DNA of 64,000 nucleotides from Rhizobium mesoamericanum STM3625 (GCF_000312665.1 NZ_HF536773.1:1111468-1175467), one strand, 5' to 3'. Positions 25,418 to 34,872 are shown, counted from the stretch's first letter. Numbers and translations are program-made. Notes: generated by a model from the letters alone, not told the origin.

Positions 25418-26011
25418 ATGTTGAAGTCGAGTGCGGACAGTGGACTTGCGAGGGCATTTTCGCGGCTCGGTTGGATTGGCTTCTGGATGCAGCTGGCCCT
25501 TTGGCTGATCTCTATCGGGTTGACAGTGTACATTTTCATACTGGATCGCGACCCCAGCCTGGCAACACGTGGTGCCTTCACGCTGGTCAAGTACTTGACC
25601 GTCGCAAGCTTGGTTGTGATTACGTTCACAATGATCTGGTTCTACCGATACACAATGCTCGCGGGACATATTGCTGACCCCGATCGCCGCCCCCCTGCAT
25701 CAACCATTCGCCGAATAGCGGGGACCGGTGTCGCAGCGAGCATGGTTGGCCTCGTCTTCTCGATGTTGATCATGGTGTTCGAGGTAACGCAGCTCTTTCT
25801 TCATTTTCTCCGCGCGCCAAAAGCCGGCGTCCCTGTCATCCAGACGACAGGCGGCCCGGCGAGCTGGGTATCGGCCGGCGATATCCTCAACTTGGCCGTC
25901 ATCATTCTGCTTACCTTTGTCGAGGTCGTTGTCCTTGTGTTCAGCCTCTGGCTGCTGTTTCGCGCGTCGACCGCTTCCGCCGAATATCCTCACCCTTACT
26001 ATCCGGAGTGA
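25418..26011 (+). CDS. Four-helix membrane protein, DUF3611-like
   Basis: Codes for 197 residues with four long hydrophobic segments: IGFWMQLALWLISIGLTVYIF, YLTVASLVVITFTMIWFY, TGVAASMVGLVFSMLIMVFEV and ILNLAVIILLTFVEVVVLVFSLWLLF. A short RRIAGTG loop lies between helices two and three. The pattern recalls the DUF3611 family, known from cyanobacteria, plastids and scattered proteobacteria, whose role is unknown. The ATG at 25418 follows GGAG; a TTG eight codons upstream is less likely. Not part of an evident operon. Confidence 0.72.
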   Translation: MLKSSADSGLARAFSRLGWIGFWMQLALWLISIGLTVYIFILDRDPSLATRGAFTLVKYLTVASLVVITFTMIWFYRYTMLAGHIADPDRRPPASTIRRIAGTGVAASMVGLVFSMLIMVFEVTQLFLHFLRAPKAGVPVIQTTGGPASWVSAGDILNLAVIILLTFVEVVVLVFSLWLLFRASTASAEYPHPYYPE

Positions 26012-26750
26012 ACCGCCCTTCGAGGGACGGCAGCCAGACGAACGCACCACTGCCCTTGGCCGATCGCTTCGCGGACGCCTGGTGCGTAGAACAAAGGGCC
26101 GCTGACGCGCTCGCTGCGACGGGCTTGCGGCGTTTTGCATCGCCGCGACCAGGGGCGTGACGTAGGCAGCGGGAACAGCCCACATCGCCCGGTTCCGGCC
26201 GTGAGCTATAGAGTGTGAGCTATAGAGTAAGTTGCCATTGCTCATAAACATGGGAAAAGCGAGTTATAGAAACGGCATCTGTACCGTGGGCGCTCAGCAG
26301 CGCGCCGGCATAGGGTCGAGCGGGAACTCATTCCGCGGCGGAGTAGATAGCAGCCCTGTCCGGATTACTGCCGATAGTTCCCTGCCAATGGCGGCTCTCC
26401 CTCGGGAGCCCCCTCTCGGTTTGGCATTCTGCAATCGTCAAGCTTCGCGCGTCTATTGGCTTTAAGCCATCGAAGGGATTTGAGAGTCCCGAACCCACAA
26501 CCTGACCTGATCCCCACGGCCCACGCGAACACGTATTCCGTCACAAACACACAGAGTACGCTATGCAAGCACTGCGCGAGCTTGTTGCCGTGTTCATCCG
26601 CTGACCCAGTCAGCTGAAATCGGAACTTTGAGCATAATTTTGGGATTCTGCGCTGATCACAGTCATTGTTGTTCGGCACTATAGTCCTAGCGAGCAGACA
26701 GACCTCCAAGGCGAAACATAAGGTTAAACTAAGCACTTATCGGGAGAACC
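26012..26750. other. Intergenic region upstream of the arginine deiminase genes, 739 bases
   Basis: No convincing gene. It contains a 14-base tandem duplication (26201-26228). The last 100 bases must contain the promoter of the antiporter gene. I looked for an FNR/Anr box (TTGAT-N4-ATCAA), which drives many arginine deiminase operons, and did not find a good match. Short open frames on either strand lack ribosome sites. Confidence 0.45.
26201..26228. repeat. Perfect 14-base tandem duplication
   Basis: GTGAGCTATAGAGT is present twice in a row (26201-26214 and 26215-26228) in a non-coding stretch. It could be a simple slippage duplication. Confidence 0.85.
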
Positions 26751-28187
26751 ATGAGCACCGAAGCGACGCAGAAATTCTCGCTCCTAACCCTGTCCGGAAT
26801 GGTGGTCGGCTCCATGGTCGGCGCCGGCATCTTCTCGCTTCCACGGACGTTCGGCCTCGCCACGGGGCCGTTTGGCGCCGTTATTGCCTGGTGCATCGCC
26901 GGCGGGGGCATGTACATGCTGGCGCGCGTCTTCCAGTCGCTGGCCGAACGCAAGCCCGATCTCGACGCCGGTGTCTTCGCCTACGCCAAGGAAGGTTTCG
27001 GCGACTATCCCGGTTTTCTCTCGGCCTTCGGCTACTGGATCGGCAGTTGCATCGGTAACGTCTCCTACTGGGTGCTGATCAAATCGACGCTCGGTGGATT
27101 CTTTCCCGTCTTTGGCGACGGCAACACCATCGTCGCCATTCTGGTTGCGTCTGTCGGCATTTGGCTCTTCCATTTCACGATCCTGCGGGGGATCCAGCAG
27201 GCGGCCTTCATCAACACCGTGGTTACGGTCGCGAAAATCGTTCCCATCCTCGCCTTCATCATCATTCTCTTCTTCTTCTTCAAGCTCGACCTATTCCGGG
27301 CCAATTTCTGGGGCGGCGAAGGCATGCCGGAAGCAAGCCTCCTGCGGCAGATTCAGGCGACGATGCTGGCGACAGTCTTCGTTTTCATCGGCATCGAAGG
27401 CGCGAGCAACTATTCACGCTATGCGCGCACGCGCGCCGATGTCGGCAAGGCAACCATCATGGGCTTTGTCGGTGTTTCCGCGCTGATGGTGCTGGTCACG
27501 CTGCTACCCTACGCGGTCCTGACACGTCCCGAGATCGCTGGCATGAGCCAACCTTCGATGGCCGGCGTGCTTTCCGCTGTCGTCGGACCATGGGGTGCGG
27601 TTTTCATCAGCATCGGGGTGATCGTCTCGGTGCTTGGCGCCTATCTAGCGTGGTCACTGGTCTGCGCTGAAGTGCTCTACGTCGCAGCGCGCACGAACGA
27701 CATGCCCCGCCTGTTCGGCACCGAGAACCAGAACAAGGTGCCGGCTGCCGCGCTCTGGCTGACCAACATCGTCGTGCAACTCTTCGTCATTAGCACCTAC
27801 TGGTCACAGGATGCGTTCGCGCTGATGTTGAATTTGACAAGCGCCATGTCGCTGATCCCGTATTTTTTGGTGGCGGCTTTCGGCATTCTGATCGCTCGTA
27901 GAGCCGAGAGCTATGACGTCATCAGGCCACAGGAGCGCAAGCGCGACCTGACGATCGCCAGCATCGCCGCGATCTACACGATCTTCATGATAGTCGCCGG
28001 CGGCATGAAATTCGTCCTTTTATCTGCCCTTCTCTATGCCCCCGGAACGCTGCTCTACTTCTGGGCCCGCCGCGAGCAGGGCAAACAGATCTTTAACACG
28101 ACCGTCGACTGGGTGATCTTTGCGGCCGCCGTCATCGGCTGCGTCGCCGCAATCGCTGGATTGTCCACCGGCTACCTGACAATTTGA
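26751..28187 (+). CDS. arcD: Arginine:ornithine antiporter-type amino-acid permease (APC superfamily)
   Basis: Codes for 478 residues with twelve hydrophobic segments. The N-terminal SGMVVGSMVGAGIFSLPRTFG is the substrate-binding first helix of basic amino-acid antiporters; GIEGASNYSRYARTRADVGKAT is the conserved loop and helix of the same group. ArcD-type proteins swap external arginine for internal ornithine or citrulline. The start has GGGAGAA upstream. The gene is followed after 14 bases by arginine deiminase, which supports the arginine assignment. Close alternatives are other exchangers of the same subfamily, such as those for agmatine or lysine. Confidence 0.85.
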   Translation: MSTEATQKFSLLTLSGMVVGSMVGAGIFSLPRTFGLATGPFGAVIAWCIAGGGMYMLARVFQSLAERKPDLDAGVFAYAKEGFGDYPGFLSAFGYWIGSCIGNVSYWVLIKSTLGGFFPVFGDGNTIVAILVASVGIWLFHFTILRGIQQAAFINTVVTVAKIVPILAFIIILFFFFKLDLFRANFWGGEGMPEASLLRQIQATMLATVFVFIGIEGASNYSRYARTRADVGKATIMGFVGVSALMVLVTLLPYAVLTRPEIAGMSQPSMAGVLSAVVGPWGAVFISIGVIVSVLGAYLAWSLVCAEVLYVAARTNDMPRLFGTENQNKVPAAALWLTNIVVQLFVISTYWSQDAFALMLNLTSAMSLIPYFLVAAFGILIARRAESYDVIRPQERKRDLTIASIAAIYTIFMIVAGGMKFVLLSALLYAPGTLLYFWARREQGKQIFNTTVDWVIFAAAVIGCVAAIAGLSTGYLTI

Positions 28188-28201
28188 GAGGGAGGAAACG
28201 C

Positions 28202-29458
28202 ATGTCTTCTGATAGCTCCGCCCAGCAGGCCTTCGGCGTTCATTCTGAGGTCGGACAGCTCCGAAAGGTCATGGTGTGCGCTCCCGGCCGGGCCCATCAG
28301 AGGCTGACGCCGACAAACTGCGATGACCTTCTCTTCGACGACGTGCTCTGGGTCGATAATGCCAAGCGCGATCATTTCGACTTCACCGTCAAAATGCGCG
28401 ACCGTGGCATCGAGGTGGTGGAGATGCACAACCTGCTCGCCGAGACCGTCGCCGTTCCACAGGCCAAGAAGTGGATACTCGACAACCAGGTCGTACCGAA
28501 CCAAATCGGCCTTGGGCTGATCGATGAGGTTCGCTCCTATCTCGAAGGCCTGTCGAACCGTGATCTCGCCGAAACCCTGATTGGCGGACTATCGACCTAT
28601 GAGTTCCCCGAAGCGATCGGCGGCGAGCAGTTGGCCCTGATCCGCGATGCGGCAGGCGTCAACGAGTATCTGTTGCCGCCTCTGCCCAACACGCTCTATA
28701 CCCGCGACACCACGTGCTGGATCTACGGGGGCGTCACACTCAACGCGCTCTATTGGCCGGCGCGACACGAAGAGACGATCCTGACAACGTCGATCTATAA
28801 ATTCCATCCGGACTTCGCCGGCAAAGTCAACGTCTGGTGGGGCGACCCGACCAAGGATTGGGGCCTCGCCACCTTTGAAGGCGGCGACGTCATGCCGATT
28901 GGCAAGGGCAACGTGCTGATCGGCATGAGCGAGCGCACCTCGCGCCAGGCGATCAGCCAGGTGGCGGCGGCGCTGTTCGAGAAGGGGGCTGCCGAGCGCG
29001 TCATCGTCGCAGCCATGCCGAAGCTACGCGCCGCCATGCATCTTGATACCGTCTTCACCTTTGCCGACCGCGACTGCGTGCTGCTCTACCCCGACATTGT
29101 CCATAACATCGATGCCTTCTCCTATCGGCCGGACGGCAAGGGTGGGGTGGAACTGCACAAGGACAAGGGCAGCTTTATTGAGACAGTGCGCGATGCGCTC
29201 GGGTTGAAGAAGTTGCGGGTGGTCGAAACGGGCGGCAACGCCTATGTGCGCGAACGCACCCAATGGGACAGTGGCGCCAACCTCGTTTGTGCCGCACCTG
29301 GCGTGGTCTATGCCTATGACCGCAACACTTATACCAACACGCTGCTGCGCAAGGAAGGCATCGAAGTGATCACGATCACCGGCGCCGAGCTCGGCCGCGG
29401 CCGTGGCGGCGGCCATTGCATGACCTGCCCGATCATCCGGGATCCGGTGGATTACTAG
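28202..29458 (+). CDS. arcA: Arginine deiminase
   Basis: Hydrolyses L-arginine to L-citrulline and ammonia. The 418 residues equal the family length. Seen are VHSEVGQLRKVMVCAPG at the N-terminus, LPPLPNTLYTRDTTCWIYGG, TFEGGDVMPIG (FEGGD substrate motif), MHLDTVFTFAD, and the catalytic cysteine near the end in GRGRGGGHCMTCPI (Cys406, the expected position). The ATG at 28202 has GGGAGG upstream. The genes that usually complete the pathway, arcB (ornithine carbamoyltransferase) and arcC (carbamate kinase), are not beside it. A strong terminator follows. Confidence 0.96.
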   Translation: MSSDSSAQQAFGVHSEVGQLRKVMVCAPGRAHQRLTPTNCDDLLFDDVLWVDNAKRDHFDFTVKMRDRGIEVVEMHNLLAETVAVPQAKKWILDNQVVPNQIGLGLIDEVRSYLEGLSNRDLAETLIGGLSTYEFPEAIGGEQLALIRDAAGVNEYLLPPLPNTLYTRDTTCWIYGGVTLNALYWPARHEETILTTSIYKFHPDFAGKVNVWWGDPTKDWGLATFEGGDVMPIGKGNVLIGMSERTSRQAISQVAAALFEKGAAERVIVAAMPKLRAAMHLDTVFTFADRDCVLLYPDIVHNIDAFSYRPDGKGGVELHKDKGSFIETVRDALGLKKLRVVETGGNAYVRERTQWDSGANLVCAAPGVVYAYDRNTYTNTLLRKEGIEVITITGAELGRGRGGGHCMTCPIIRDPVDY

Positions 29459-29474
29459 ACTTGATTGCGGATGG

Positions 29475-29515
29475 AGCGAGGAACCAATTCGAAATTGGGT
29501 GAACCTCGCTTTTTT
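29475..29515 (+). terminator. Rho-independent terminator after arcA
   Basis: AGCGAGG (29475-29481) pairs with CCTCGCT (29504-29510), with a nested CCAATT/AATTGG stem in the loop, and is followed by a T run (29510-29515). It sits 17 bases after the arcA stop. Confidence 0.88.
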
Positions 29516-29551
29516 CCGGCTGCAACCGAACCGAGAATCTTTTTAAGGCTC

Positions 29552-30178
29552 TCATTCGCGAACCGACGACAAACCACCGTTGTCTATGACAAAGCGGATG
29601 ATGTCCGCGACCCCCTTGCCGCGCGAAAGATCCGTAAATACGAATGGTTTTGCCCCGCGCATGCGCTCTGTATCGCCACGCATCACCTCGAGATCAACGT
29701 TCACATACGAAGCCAAATCAGTCTTGTTGATGATCAGGAGATCTGACTTGGTGATCCCCGGTCCGCCCTTGCGCGGAATTTCTTCACCCTGGCACACAGA
29801 GATGACATAGAGGGTCAAGTCGGCAAGATCAGGCGAAAAGGTCGCTGCGAGGTTATCGCCTCCGGACTCGATGAAGACGATGTCGAGATCGGGAATTCTG
29901 CTGTTCATCTCGGCAATGGCCTGCAAGTTGATCGAGGCATCTTCACGAATGGCAGTATGGGGGCAGCCTCCCGTTTCGACCCCAAGAATTCGGTCCTCGG
30001 GCAGCGCTTGCTGCCGCGCCAGGATCAAGGCGTCCTCCTTCGTATAGATGTCGTTGGTGACAACGGCGATGGAGTATTCATGGCGCATCGACTTGCAGAG
30101 CTGGGCTGCAAGCATCGTCTTTCCTGAACCAACCGGACCGCCTATTCCGACCCGAAGGGGTCCATTTTTCGATGACAT
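29552..30178 (-). CDS. ureG: Urease accessory GTPase UreG
   Basis: GTPase that drives nickel delivery into apo-urease. The 208 residues show the P-loop GIGGPVGSGKT, TNDIYTKEDA, the nickel-binding CPH in ETGGCPHTAIREDASIN, ESGGDNLAATFSP, and the guanine-specificity motif NKTDLA. The ATG at 30178 has AGAGG eight bases upstream; an ATG two codons earlier is an alternative. It is divergent from ureDABC, so it is expressed separately from the structural genes, an uncommon layout for rhizobia, where ureG usually ends the operon. Confidence 0.96.
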   Translation of the reverse strand: MSSKNGPLRVGIGGPVGSGKTMLAAQLCKSMRHEYSIAVVTNDIYTKEDALILARQQALPEDRILGVETGGCPHTAIREDASINLQAIAEMNSRIPDLDIVFIESGGDNLAATFSPDLADLTLYVISVCQGEEIPRKGGPGITKSDLLIINKTDLASYVNVDLEVMRGDTERMRGAKPFVFTDLSRGKGVADIIRFVIDNGGLSSVRE

Positions 30179-30486
30179 GTACATGGCCTCTTCACAAACT
30201 GAACCATTGAGTTTCTGTGTCAGCAAATGAATACCGGGCTATCGCAGTCGCCGGGCGAGAGCACCAACAGCGGTTCCTGGCCCTTTTCGCATTGGCTTGA
30301 GCACTTGATCACGCCGATGACCATTCGGTGTGTCCATCCGTTGTCCCTCATTCCATAGCCCAGATTGCGTCATCCAAGAAGGGAGGGAGAGGGAATTGGG
30401 ACGGAGAGCCGACAAATAGGACATACGGCCAATGGCCTCCATGCTGCCCTATGATACCCTTTATCTAGACAGCTGGGATCCAAGTG
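30179..30486. promoter_or_regulatory. Divergent region between ureG and ureD, 308 bases
   Basis: Holds the promoters of the two divergent urease transcripts. I see no clear sigma-54 (GG-N10-GC) promoter or NtrC site. A 67-codon open frame on the minus strand is not convincing. Confidence 0.4.
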
Positions 30487-31380
30487 ATGCACGTGCCACC
30501 TATTGCCGAGGAGCAGCTCGATGAGGTTGCGAGTGCAACCAGGCATGTTGATGCGCTGCCGAGCAGCTGGCAGGGGGAGCTGGAGTTATGGTTGGAGTCG
30601 CGCAACGGCAAGACACGGCTCATCCGACGCCGCCACTTTGGACCGCTTATCGTTCAACAGCCATTCAATCCTGAAGCGGATGGCACCTGCCATATCTACC
30701 TGCTGCATCCTCCAGGTGGCATCGCCGAAGGCGACAAGCTTGAGACGAAGATCCACCTTGGACAGGGCGCAAGGACCCTTTTGACAACGCCGGGCGCTAC
30801 GAAATTCTATCGTTGCCAACAAGGCGGCAGCGAACAGCGCATCTTAATCGATGTCGGAGGGGCCGCGGTTTGCGAATTCTTCCCCCAGGAAACCATCCTG
30901 TTCGATGGTGCTGACGCCATGGTCGAGACGCGTGTGTGTCTTGCCGCCGACGCGACCTATGTGGGGTGGGACCTGGTTTGCCTCGGGCGTCCGGCTGCTC
31001 AGGAACGCTTTACGAGCGGCCGGGTCAGCCTGCGCACGGAAGTCCTGTGTGAGGGTAAGCCGGTGTGGTTTGAGCGCCTTGGTCTCTCCGGCGGCTCACC
31101 CTTGTCTCGATCACGTTACGCGCTGGCAGACCAGCCGATCTTTGGCACGATGATCTATGTAGGGCAGACAGTGGAAAATGCCGCCGATCGGGTGCGGGAT
31201 GCCTTGGAGGGGCATGCCGGAGACGTGTTTTCCGTGAGCCAACTCGAGAAGGTGGTGGTCTGTCGTTATCTCGGGCCGAGGATCTCGCAGGCAAGGACCC
31301 TTTTTGCCCGGGCGTGGGACGTTCTGCGAACGGCATGTCAGGGCAAGCCGGCAAGTCCACCGCGGATCTGGGCAACGTAG
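30487..31380 (+). CDS. ureD: Urease accessory protein UreD
   Basis: Scaffold protein that binds apo-urease and, with UreF and UreG, inserts nickel. The 297 residues show the family pattern: LIVQQPFNPEADGTCHIYLLHPPGGIAEGDKL, TTPGATKFYRCQ, CEFFPQETILFDGA and GWDLVCLGRPAAQERF. The length is usual. The start is uncertain between GTG at 30484 and ATG at 30487. First gene of the ureDABC run, with ureA 14 bases downstream. Confidence 0.94.
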   Translation: MHVPPIAEEQLDEVASATRHVDALPSSWQGELELWLESRNGKTRLIRRRHFGPLIVQQPFNPEADGTCHIYLLHPPGGIAEGDKLETKIHLGQGARTLLTTPGATKFYRCQQGGSEQRILIDVGGAAVCEFFPQETILFDGADAMVETRVCLAADATYVGWDLVCLGRPAAQERFTSGRVSLRTEVLCEGKPVWFERLGLSGGSPLSRSRYALADQPIFGTMIYVGQTVENAADRVRDALEGHAGDVFSVSQLEKVVVCRYLGPRISQARTLFARAWDVLRTACQGKPASPPRIWAT

Positions 31381-31394
31381 GCGAGGAAAAGGCG

Positions 31395-31697
31395 ATGGAA
31401 CTTTTACCACGGGAAAAAGACAAGCTTGTTATTTTCACGGCGGGGCTGCTGGCGGAACGCCGCAAGGCGCGAGGTCTCAAACTCAACTATCCGGAAGCCA
31501 TCGCCTATATATCCGCCGCGATACTCGAGGGCGCCCGCGAAGGCAGGACCGTCGCCGATCTGATGTCCTACGGGGCCACGCTTCTGGAACGTGGCGAAGT
31601 CATGGAGGGCGTTCCGGAAATGATCCACGACATCCAGGTCGAAGCAACCTTTCCGGACGGCACGAAGCTGGTCACCGTCCACAACCCCATTCCGTGA
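31395..31697 (+). CDS. ureA: Urease gamma subunit
   Basis: Smallest subunit of urease. The 100 residues match the family: MELLPREKDKLVIFTAGLLAERR, LNYPEAIAYISAAILEGAREG, and the C-terminal VTVHNPIP. The ATG at 31395 follows AGGAAAAGG; a longer frame starts inside ureD and is not used. Part of the ureDABC operon. Confidence 0.97.
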   Translation: MELLPREKDKLVIFTAGLLAERRKARGLKLNYPEAIAYISAAILEGAREGRTVADLMSYGATLLERGEVMEGVPEMIHDIQVEATFPDGTKLVTVHNPIP

Positions 31698-31709
31698 AGA
31701 GGGCGCATC

Positions 31710-32021
31710 ATGATACCGGGCGAGCTTTTTATCGAGGACGGAACACTCGACCTTAATGCGGGCAGAGAGGTTCGTACGATCGACGTGGCCAATTCCGGCG
31801 ATCGACCGATACAGGTCGGTTCCCACTACCACTTCTATGAGACGAACACGGCGCTGCAATTCGACCGTGAAAGCGCCAAGGGCTTCCGCCTCAACATTCC
31901 GGCGGGGACAGCGGTCCGTTTCGAGCCAGGTCAGGCGCGCCCCGTCGAACTGGTGGCGCTCGCAGGCGACCGGAAGATTTACGGCTTCAACGCCAAGATC
32001 ATGGGCAAGCTAGGAAGCTAA
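31710..32021 (+). CDS. ureB: Urease beta subunit
   Basis: Second structural subunit of urease. The 103 residues start MIPGELFIEDGTLDLNAGRE and carry NSGDRPIQVGSHYHFYETN, AKGFRLNIPAGTAVRFEPGQ and KIYGFNAKIMGKL, all family hallmarks. It is a separate gene from ureA, as is usual in bacteria other than Helicobacter. It lies 12 bases after ureA and one base before ureC. Confidence 0.97.
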   Translation: MIPGELFIEDGTLDLNAGREVRTIDVANSGDRPIQVGSHYHFYETNTALQFDRESAKGFRLNIPAGTAVRFEPGQARPVELVALAGDRKIYGFNAKIMGKLGS

Positions 32022-32022
32022 C

Positions 32023-33726
32023 ATGGGCACGATCACGCGAGAGAATTATGCCTCCCTATACGGTCCGACCAATGGCGACAGGATTCGGCTCGCCGATACC
32101 GATCTCGTCATCGAAGTCGAGAAAGATCACACCGTCTACGGTGAAGAGGTCACCTTTGGTGGCGGCAAAGTTATCCGTGACGGCATGGGTCAAAGCCAAC
32201 GGCTTGCAGCCGAGGTTGCCGATCTCGTCATCACCAATGTGGTGATCCTCGACCATTGGGGCATTGTCAAAGCGGACGTTGGCATCAAGGCTGGACGAAT
32301 CTCCGGGATCGGAAAGGCCGGCAATCCCGACATCCAGCCAGGGGTCAGCATCGTTGTCGGGCCGGGCACGGACGTCGTTGCCGGCGAAGGCAAGATCCTG
32401 ACTGCGGGAGGAGTTGACACCCACATCCATTTCATCGCGCCGCAGCAGGCAGAAGAAGCGCTCGCGAGCGGCACGACGACGCTTGTGGGCGGCGGTACCG
32501 GCCCTTCCGTTGGAACGCTTGCGACCACTGTTACGCCAGGACCATGGAACATTCATCGGATGTTGGAGGCGGTCGAGGATCTACCGATCAATGTCGGACT
32601 TCTCGGCAAGGGAAATGCCAGCCTGCCCGAACCCCTGCGCGAACAGATACGCGCGGGCGCCATCGGTTTGAAGCTGCACGAGGATTGGGGCACCACCCCG
32701 GCAGCAATCGACAATTGCCTGACGGTCGCCGATGAGGAGGACATCCAGGTCGCCATTCACACCGACACCTTGAACGAGAGCGGCTTTGTCAAGGATTCCT
32801 TCGCCGCACTGAAAGGTCGTGCGATCCACTCCTTCCATACGGAGGGCGCCGGCGGCGGTCACGCTCCGGACATCATCACGGCTGCCGGCGAGGAGAACAT
32901 ACTCCCTTCCTCCACCAATCCGACGCGACCATACACGATCAACACGATCGACGAACACCTCGATATGTTGATGGTTTGTCACCATCTGAGCCCCCAGATT
33001 CCCGAGGATGTTGCCTTCGCCGAATCGCGCATCCGCAAGGAGACGATTGCCGCCGAAGACATTCTGCACGATATCGGTGCGTTTTCGATGATGTCATCCG
33101 ATTCTCAGGCTATGGGCCGCATCGGCGAGACGACGCTGCGGTGCTGGCAAACTGCCCACAAGATGAAGGTGCAGCGCGGATCGCTTCCTGAGGACAATGA
33201 ACGCAATGACAACTTCCGGGCCAAACGATATGTCGCCAAGTACACGATCAACCCAGCCATCACACATGGCTTCGCCCACGAAATCGGCTCGATCGAAGTT
33301 GGAAAACGAGCCGACCTAGTCTTGTGGAAGCCGGCCACCTTCGGCGTCAAGCCATCGCTGGTGCTCATCGGAGGTATGATCGCCATTGCGCCAATGGGTG
33401 ATCCAAACGCCTCGATTTCCACGCCGCAGCCTGTGCATTTCCGCCAAATGTACGGCGTCCTTGGCCGTGCGCGCGCTTCGACCGGTGTGACCTTCGTGTC
33501 GAAAGCAGCGCTCGATGCAGGCATCGGCGACCAACTTAAACTCAACAAGGGTCTCGTGGCAGTGAAGGGCACACGCACGATCCGCAAGAAGGACATGATC
33601 CACAACTGGCTTGCGCCAAAGATTGAGGTGGACCCCCAGAACTATCAGGTTCGCGTGGACGGCCAAATCATCACCTGTGAGCCAGCGGACGTGCTGCCGA
33701 TGGCGCAACGCTATTTCCTATTCTGA
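32023..33726 (+). CDS. ureC: Urease alpha (catalytic) subunit
   Basis: Carries the di-nickel site that hydrolyses urea to ammonia and carbamate. The 567 residues match the usual length. Nickel ligands and active-site residues are all visible: HIHFIAP (His-x-His), GLKLHEDWG with the lysine that is carbamylated, AIHTDTLNESG, HTEGAGGGHAPD, the flap histidines in MVCHHL, and SSDSQAMGR with the aspartate ligand. FGVKPSLVLIGGMIAIAPMGD is also typical. The enzyme needs nickel, which fits the nickel transporter gene downstream. Confidence 0.98.
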   Translation: MGTITRENYASLYGPTNGDRIRLADTDLVIEVEKDHTVYGEEVTFGGGKVIRDGMGQSQRLAAEVADLVITNVVILDHWGIVKADVGIKAGRISGIGKAGNPDIQPGVSIVVGPGTDVVAGEGKILTAGGVDTHIHFIAPQQAEEALASGTTTLVGGGTGPSVGTLATTVTPGPWNIHRMLEAVEDLPINVGLLGKGNASLPEPLREQIRAGAIGLKLHEDWGTTPAAIDNCLTVADEEDIQVAIHTDTLNESGFVKDSFAALKGRAIHSFHTEGAGGGHAPDIITAAGEENILPSSTNPTRPYTINTIDEHLDMLMVCHHLSPQIPEDVAFAESRIRKETIAAEDILHDIGAFSMMSSDSQAMGRIGETTLRCWQTAHKMKVQRGSLPEDNERNDNFRAKRYVAKYTINPAITHGFAHEIGSIEVGKRADLVLWKPATFGVKPSLVLIGGMIAIAPMGDPNASISTPQPVHFRQMYGVLGRARASTGVTFVSKAALDAGIGDQLKLNKGLVAVKGTRTIRKKDMIHNWLAPKIEVDPQNYQVRVDGQIITCEPADVLPMAQRYFLF

Positions 33727-33743
33727 TTTTCCTGTTTTGATGC

Positions 33744-33765
33744 AGCGCGGCCCGCAGGCCGCGCT
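33744..33765 (+). terminator. Strong hairpin after ureC
   Basis: AGCGCGGCC pairs perfectly with GGCCGCGCT around a four-base loop (CGCA), 18 bases after the ureC stop. There is no T run, so it may be a partial terminator or an RNA-stabilising structure that sets the level of ureC against the transporter genes downstream. Confidence 0.6.
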
Positions 33766-33813
33766 ACTGTTTCGAAATGGATGAACCTCGACTGTGTCGC
33801 AGGAGAACCTGTC

Positions 33814-34872
33814 GTGAACCAGAACTACTTCCAGGACCATCCACTATTCGGCTTCGTCGACTGGTCTCTGCGCGGTATCGGCCAGGTCGTCTTTCAGAAC
33901 AATCCATTGTCCGGATTGATCATCCTCGCTGCCCTGTTCTTCAATTCTTGGATATATGGATCAATCTGCATACTCGGTGTCGTGGTCGGCACGGCAACCG
34001 CAATCGCGCTGCGCGCCGACAGTGGATTGATCCGAGACGGGTTGTTCGGGTTCAACGGTGCGCTGGTTGGCCTCGCCCTCGTCGCTTTCACCAGCGAGAA
34101 TTTCCGTACTGGCGCGGTGCCGTCACTCTACCTCGCGGTCTATATCGTCTTCGCAGCGGCAATGACGACGATCGTATTTTCCTCGCTCTCCACCCTCCTC
34201 GGTCCGTACAAGGTGGCAGCTCTCACAATGCCCTTCGTGCTGGTCGGATGGCTCTTCCTGTTCGCAGTGCTGAAATTCGACAACATCGAGGCAGGCCCGC
34301 TCGCCAAACCCGTTTCTCCGGACCAGTATGTGGAGGGCGTCGCTTATGTGCTGCCGACCTGGTACATGGGCATTGGCAACGCGATCGGGCAGATCTTCTT
34401 TCAGGACAACTGGATCAGCGGCTATTTCATCATTATCGGCATTGCCGTCCATTCGCGAATAGGCGCTGGAATGGCGCTTATTGGCGCCACGCTGGCGGCG
34501 CTCGTGGCAGTCATCTTCGGCGCCCCGGAGGGCGCGATCAGGGATGGCCTGTACGGGTATAACGCCGCGCTCACCGCCATGGCGCTTGGCGGTGTCTTTC
34601 TTGTCCTGACCTGGCGGGGATTGATCTATACGCTCTTCGGGGTGGTCGTGACGACCTGGTTATGGGCGTCCGTCGCGATCTTCCTGGAACCAATCGGCAT
34701 GCCGGTGCTGACATCGACCTTCGTCATCGTGACCTGGCTGATGCTGATAGGCGCTTACGGCTTCAGTTCGCTGACGCCGATTCCCCCAGCGGAGGCGACG
34801 ACGCCGGAGGACAACCGCAGACGCTTCTTGGCGGCCGGAGGAACACGCGATTCGAAGGTAACCATGGCTTAA
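33814..34872 (+). CDS. Urea transporter (UT family)
   Basis: Integral membrane channel-type transporter for urea. The 352 residues have an internal two-fold repeat typical of the family: the segments NNPLSGLIILAALFFNSW ... LFGFNGALVGLAL in the first half and DNWISGYFIIIGIAV ... LYGYNAALTAMAL in the second. The GTG at 33814 has AGGAGA upstream; an ATG 11 codons earlier lacks a ribosome site. Placed between ureC and the nickel transporter in the same direction, so it likely supplies urea to the urease. Confidence 0.9.
   Translation: MNQNYFQDHPLFGFVDWSLRGIGQVVFQNNPLSGLIILAALFFNSWIYGSICILGVVVGTATAIALRADSGLIRDGLFGFNGALVGLALVAFTSENFRTGAVPSLYLAVYIVFAAAMTTIVFSSLSTLLGPYKVAALTMPFVLVGWLFLFAVLKFDNIEAGPLAKPVSPDQYVEGVAYVLPTWYMGIGNAIGQIFFQDNWISGYFIIIGIAVHSRIGAGMALIGATLAALVAVIFGAPEGAIRDGLYGYNAALTAMALGGVFLVLTWRGLIYTLFGVVVTTWLWASVAIFLEPIGMPVLTSTFVIVTWLMLIGAYGFSSLTPIPPAEATTPEDNRRRFLAAGGTRDSKVTMA

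Noticed and set aside
26600..26750. FNR/Anr box upstream of the arginine antiporter gene
   Set aside because: TTGAGCATAATTTT was considered but does not fit TTGAT-N4-ATCAA.
33744..33765. Attachment site or mobile-element end at the GC-rich hairpin after ureC
   Set aside because: No integrase, insertion sequence or target duplication is near; it is better read as a transcript hairpin.
33777..34562. 261-codon plus-strand frame overlapping the urea transporter gene
   Set aside because: The translation is Arg/His-rich and not membrane-like; the overlapping frame gives a clear urea transporter.
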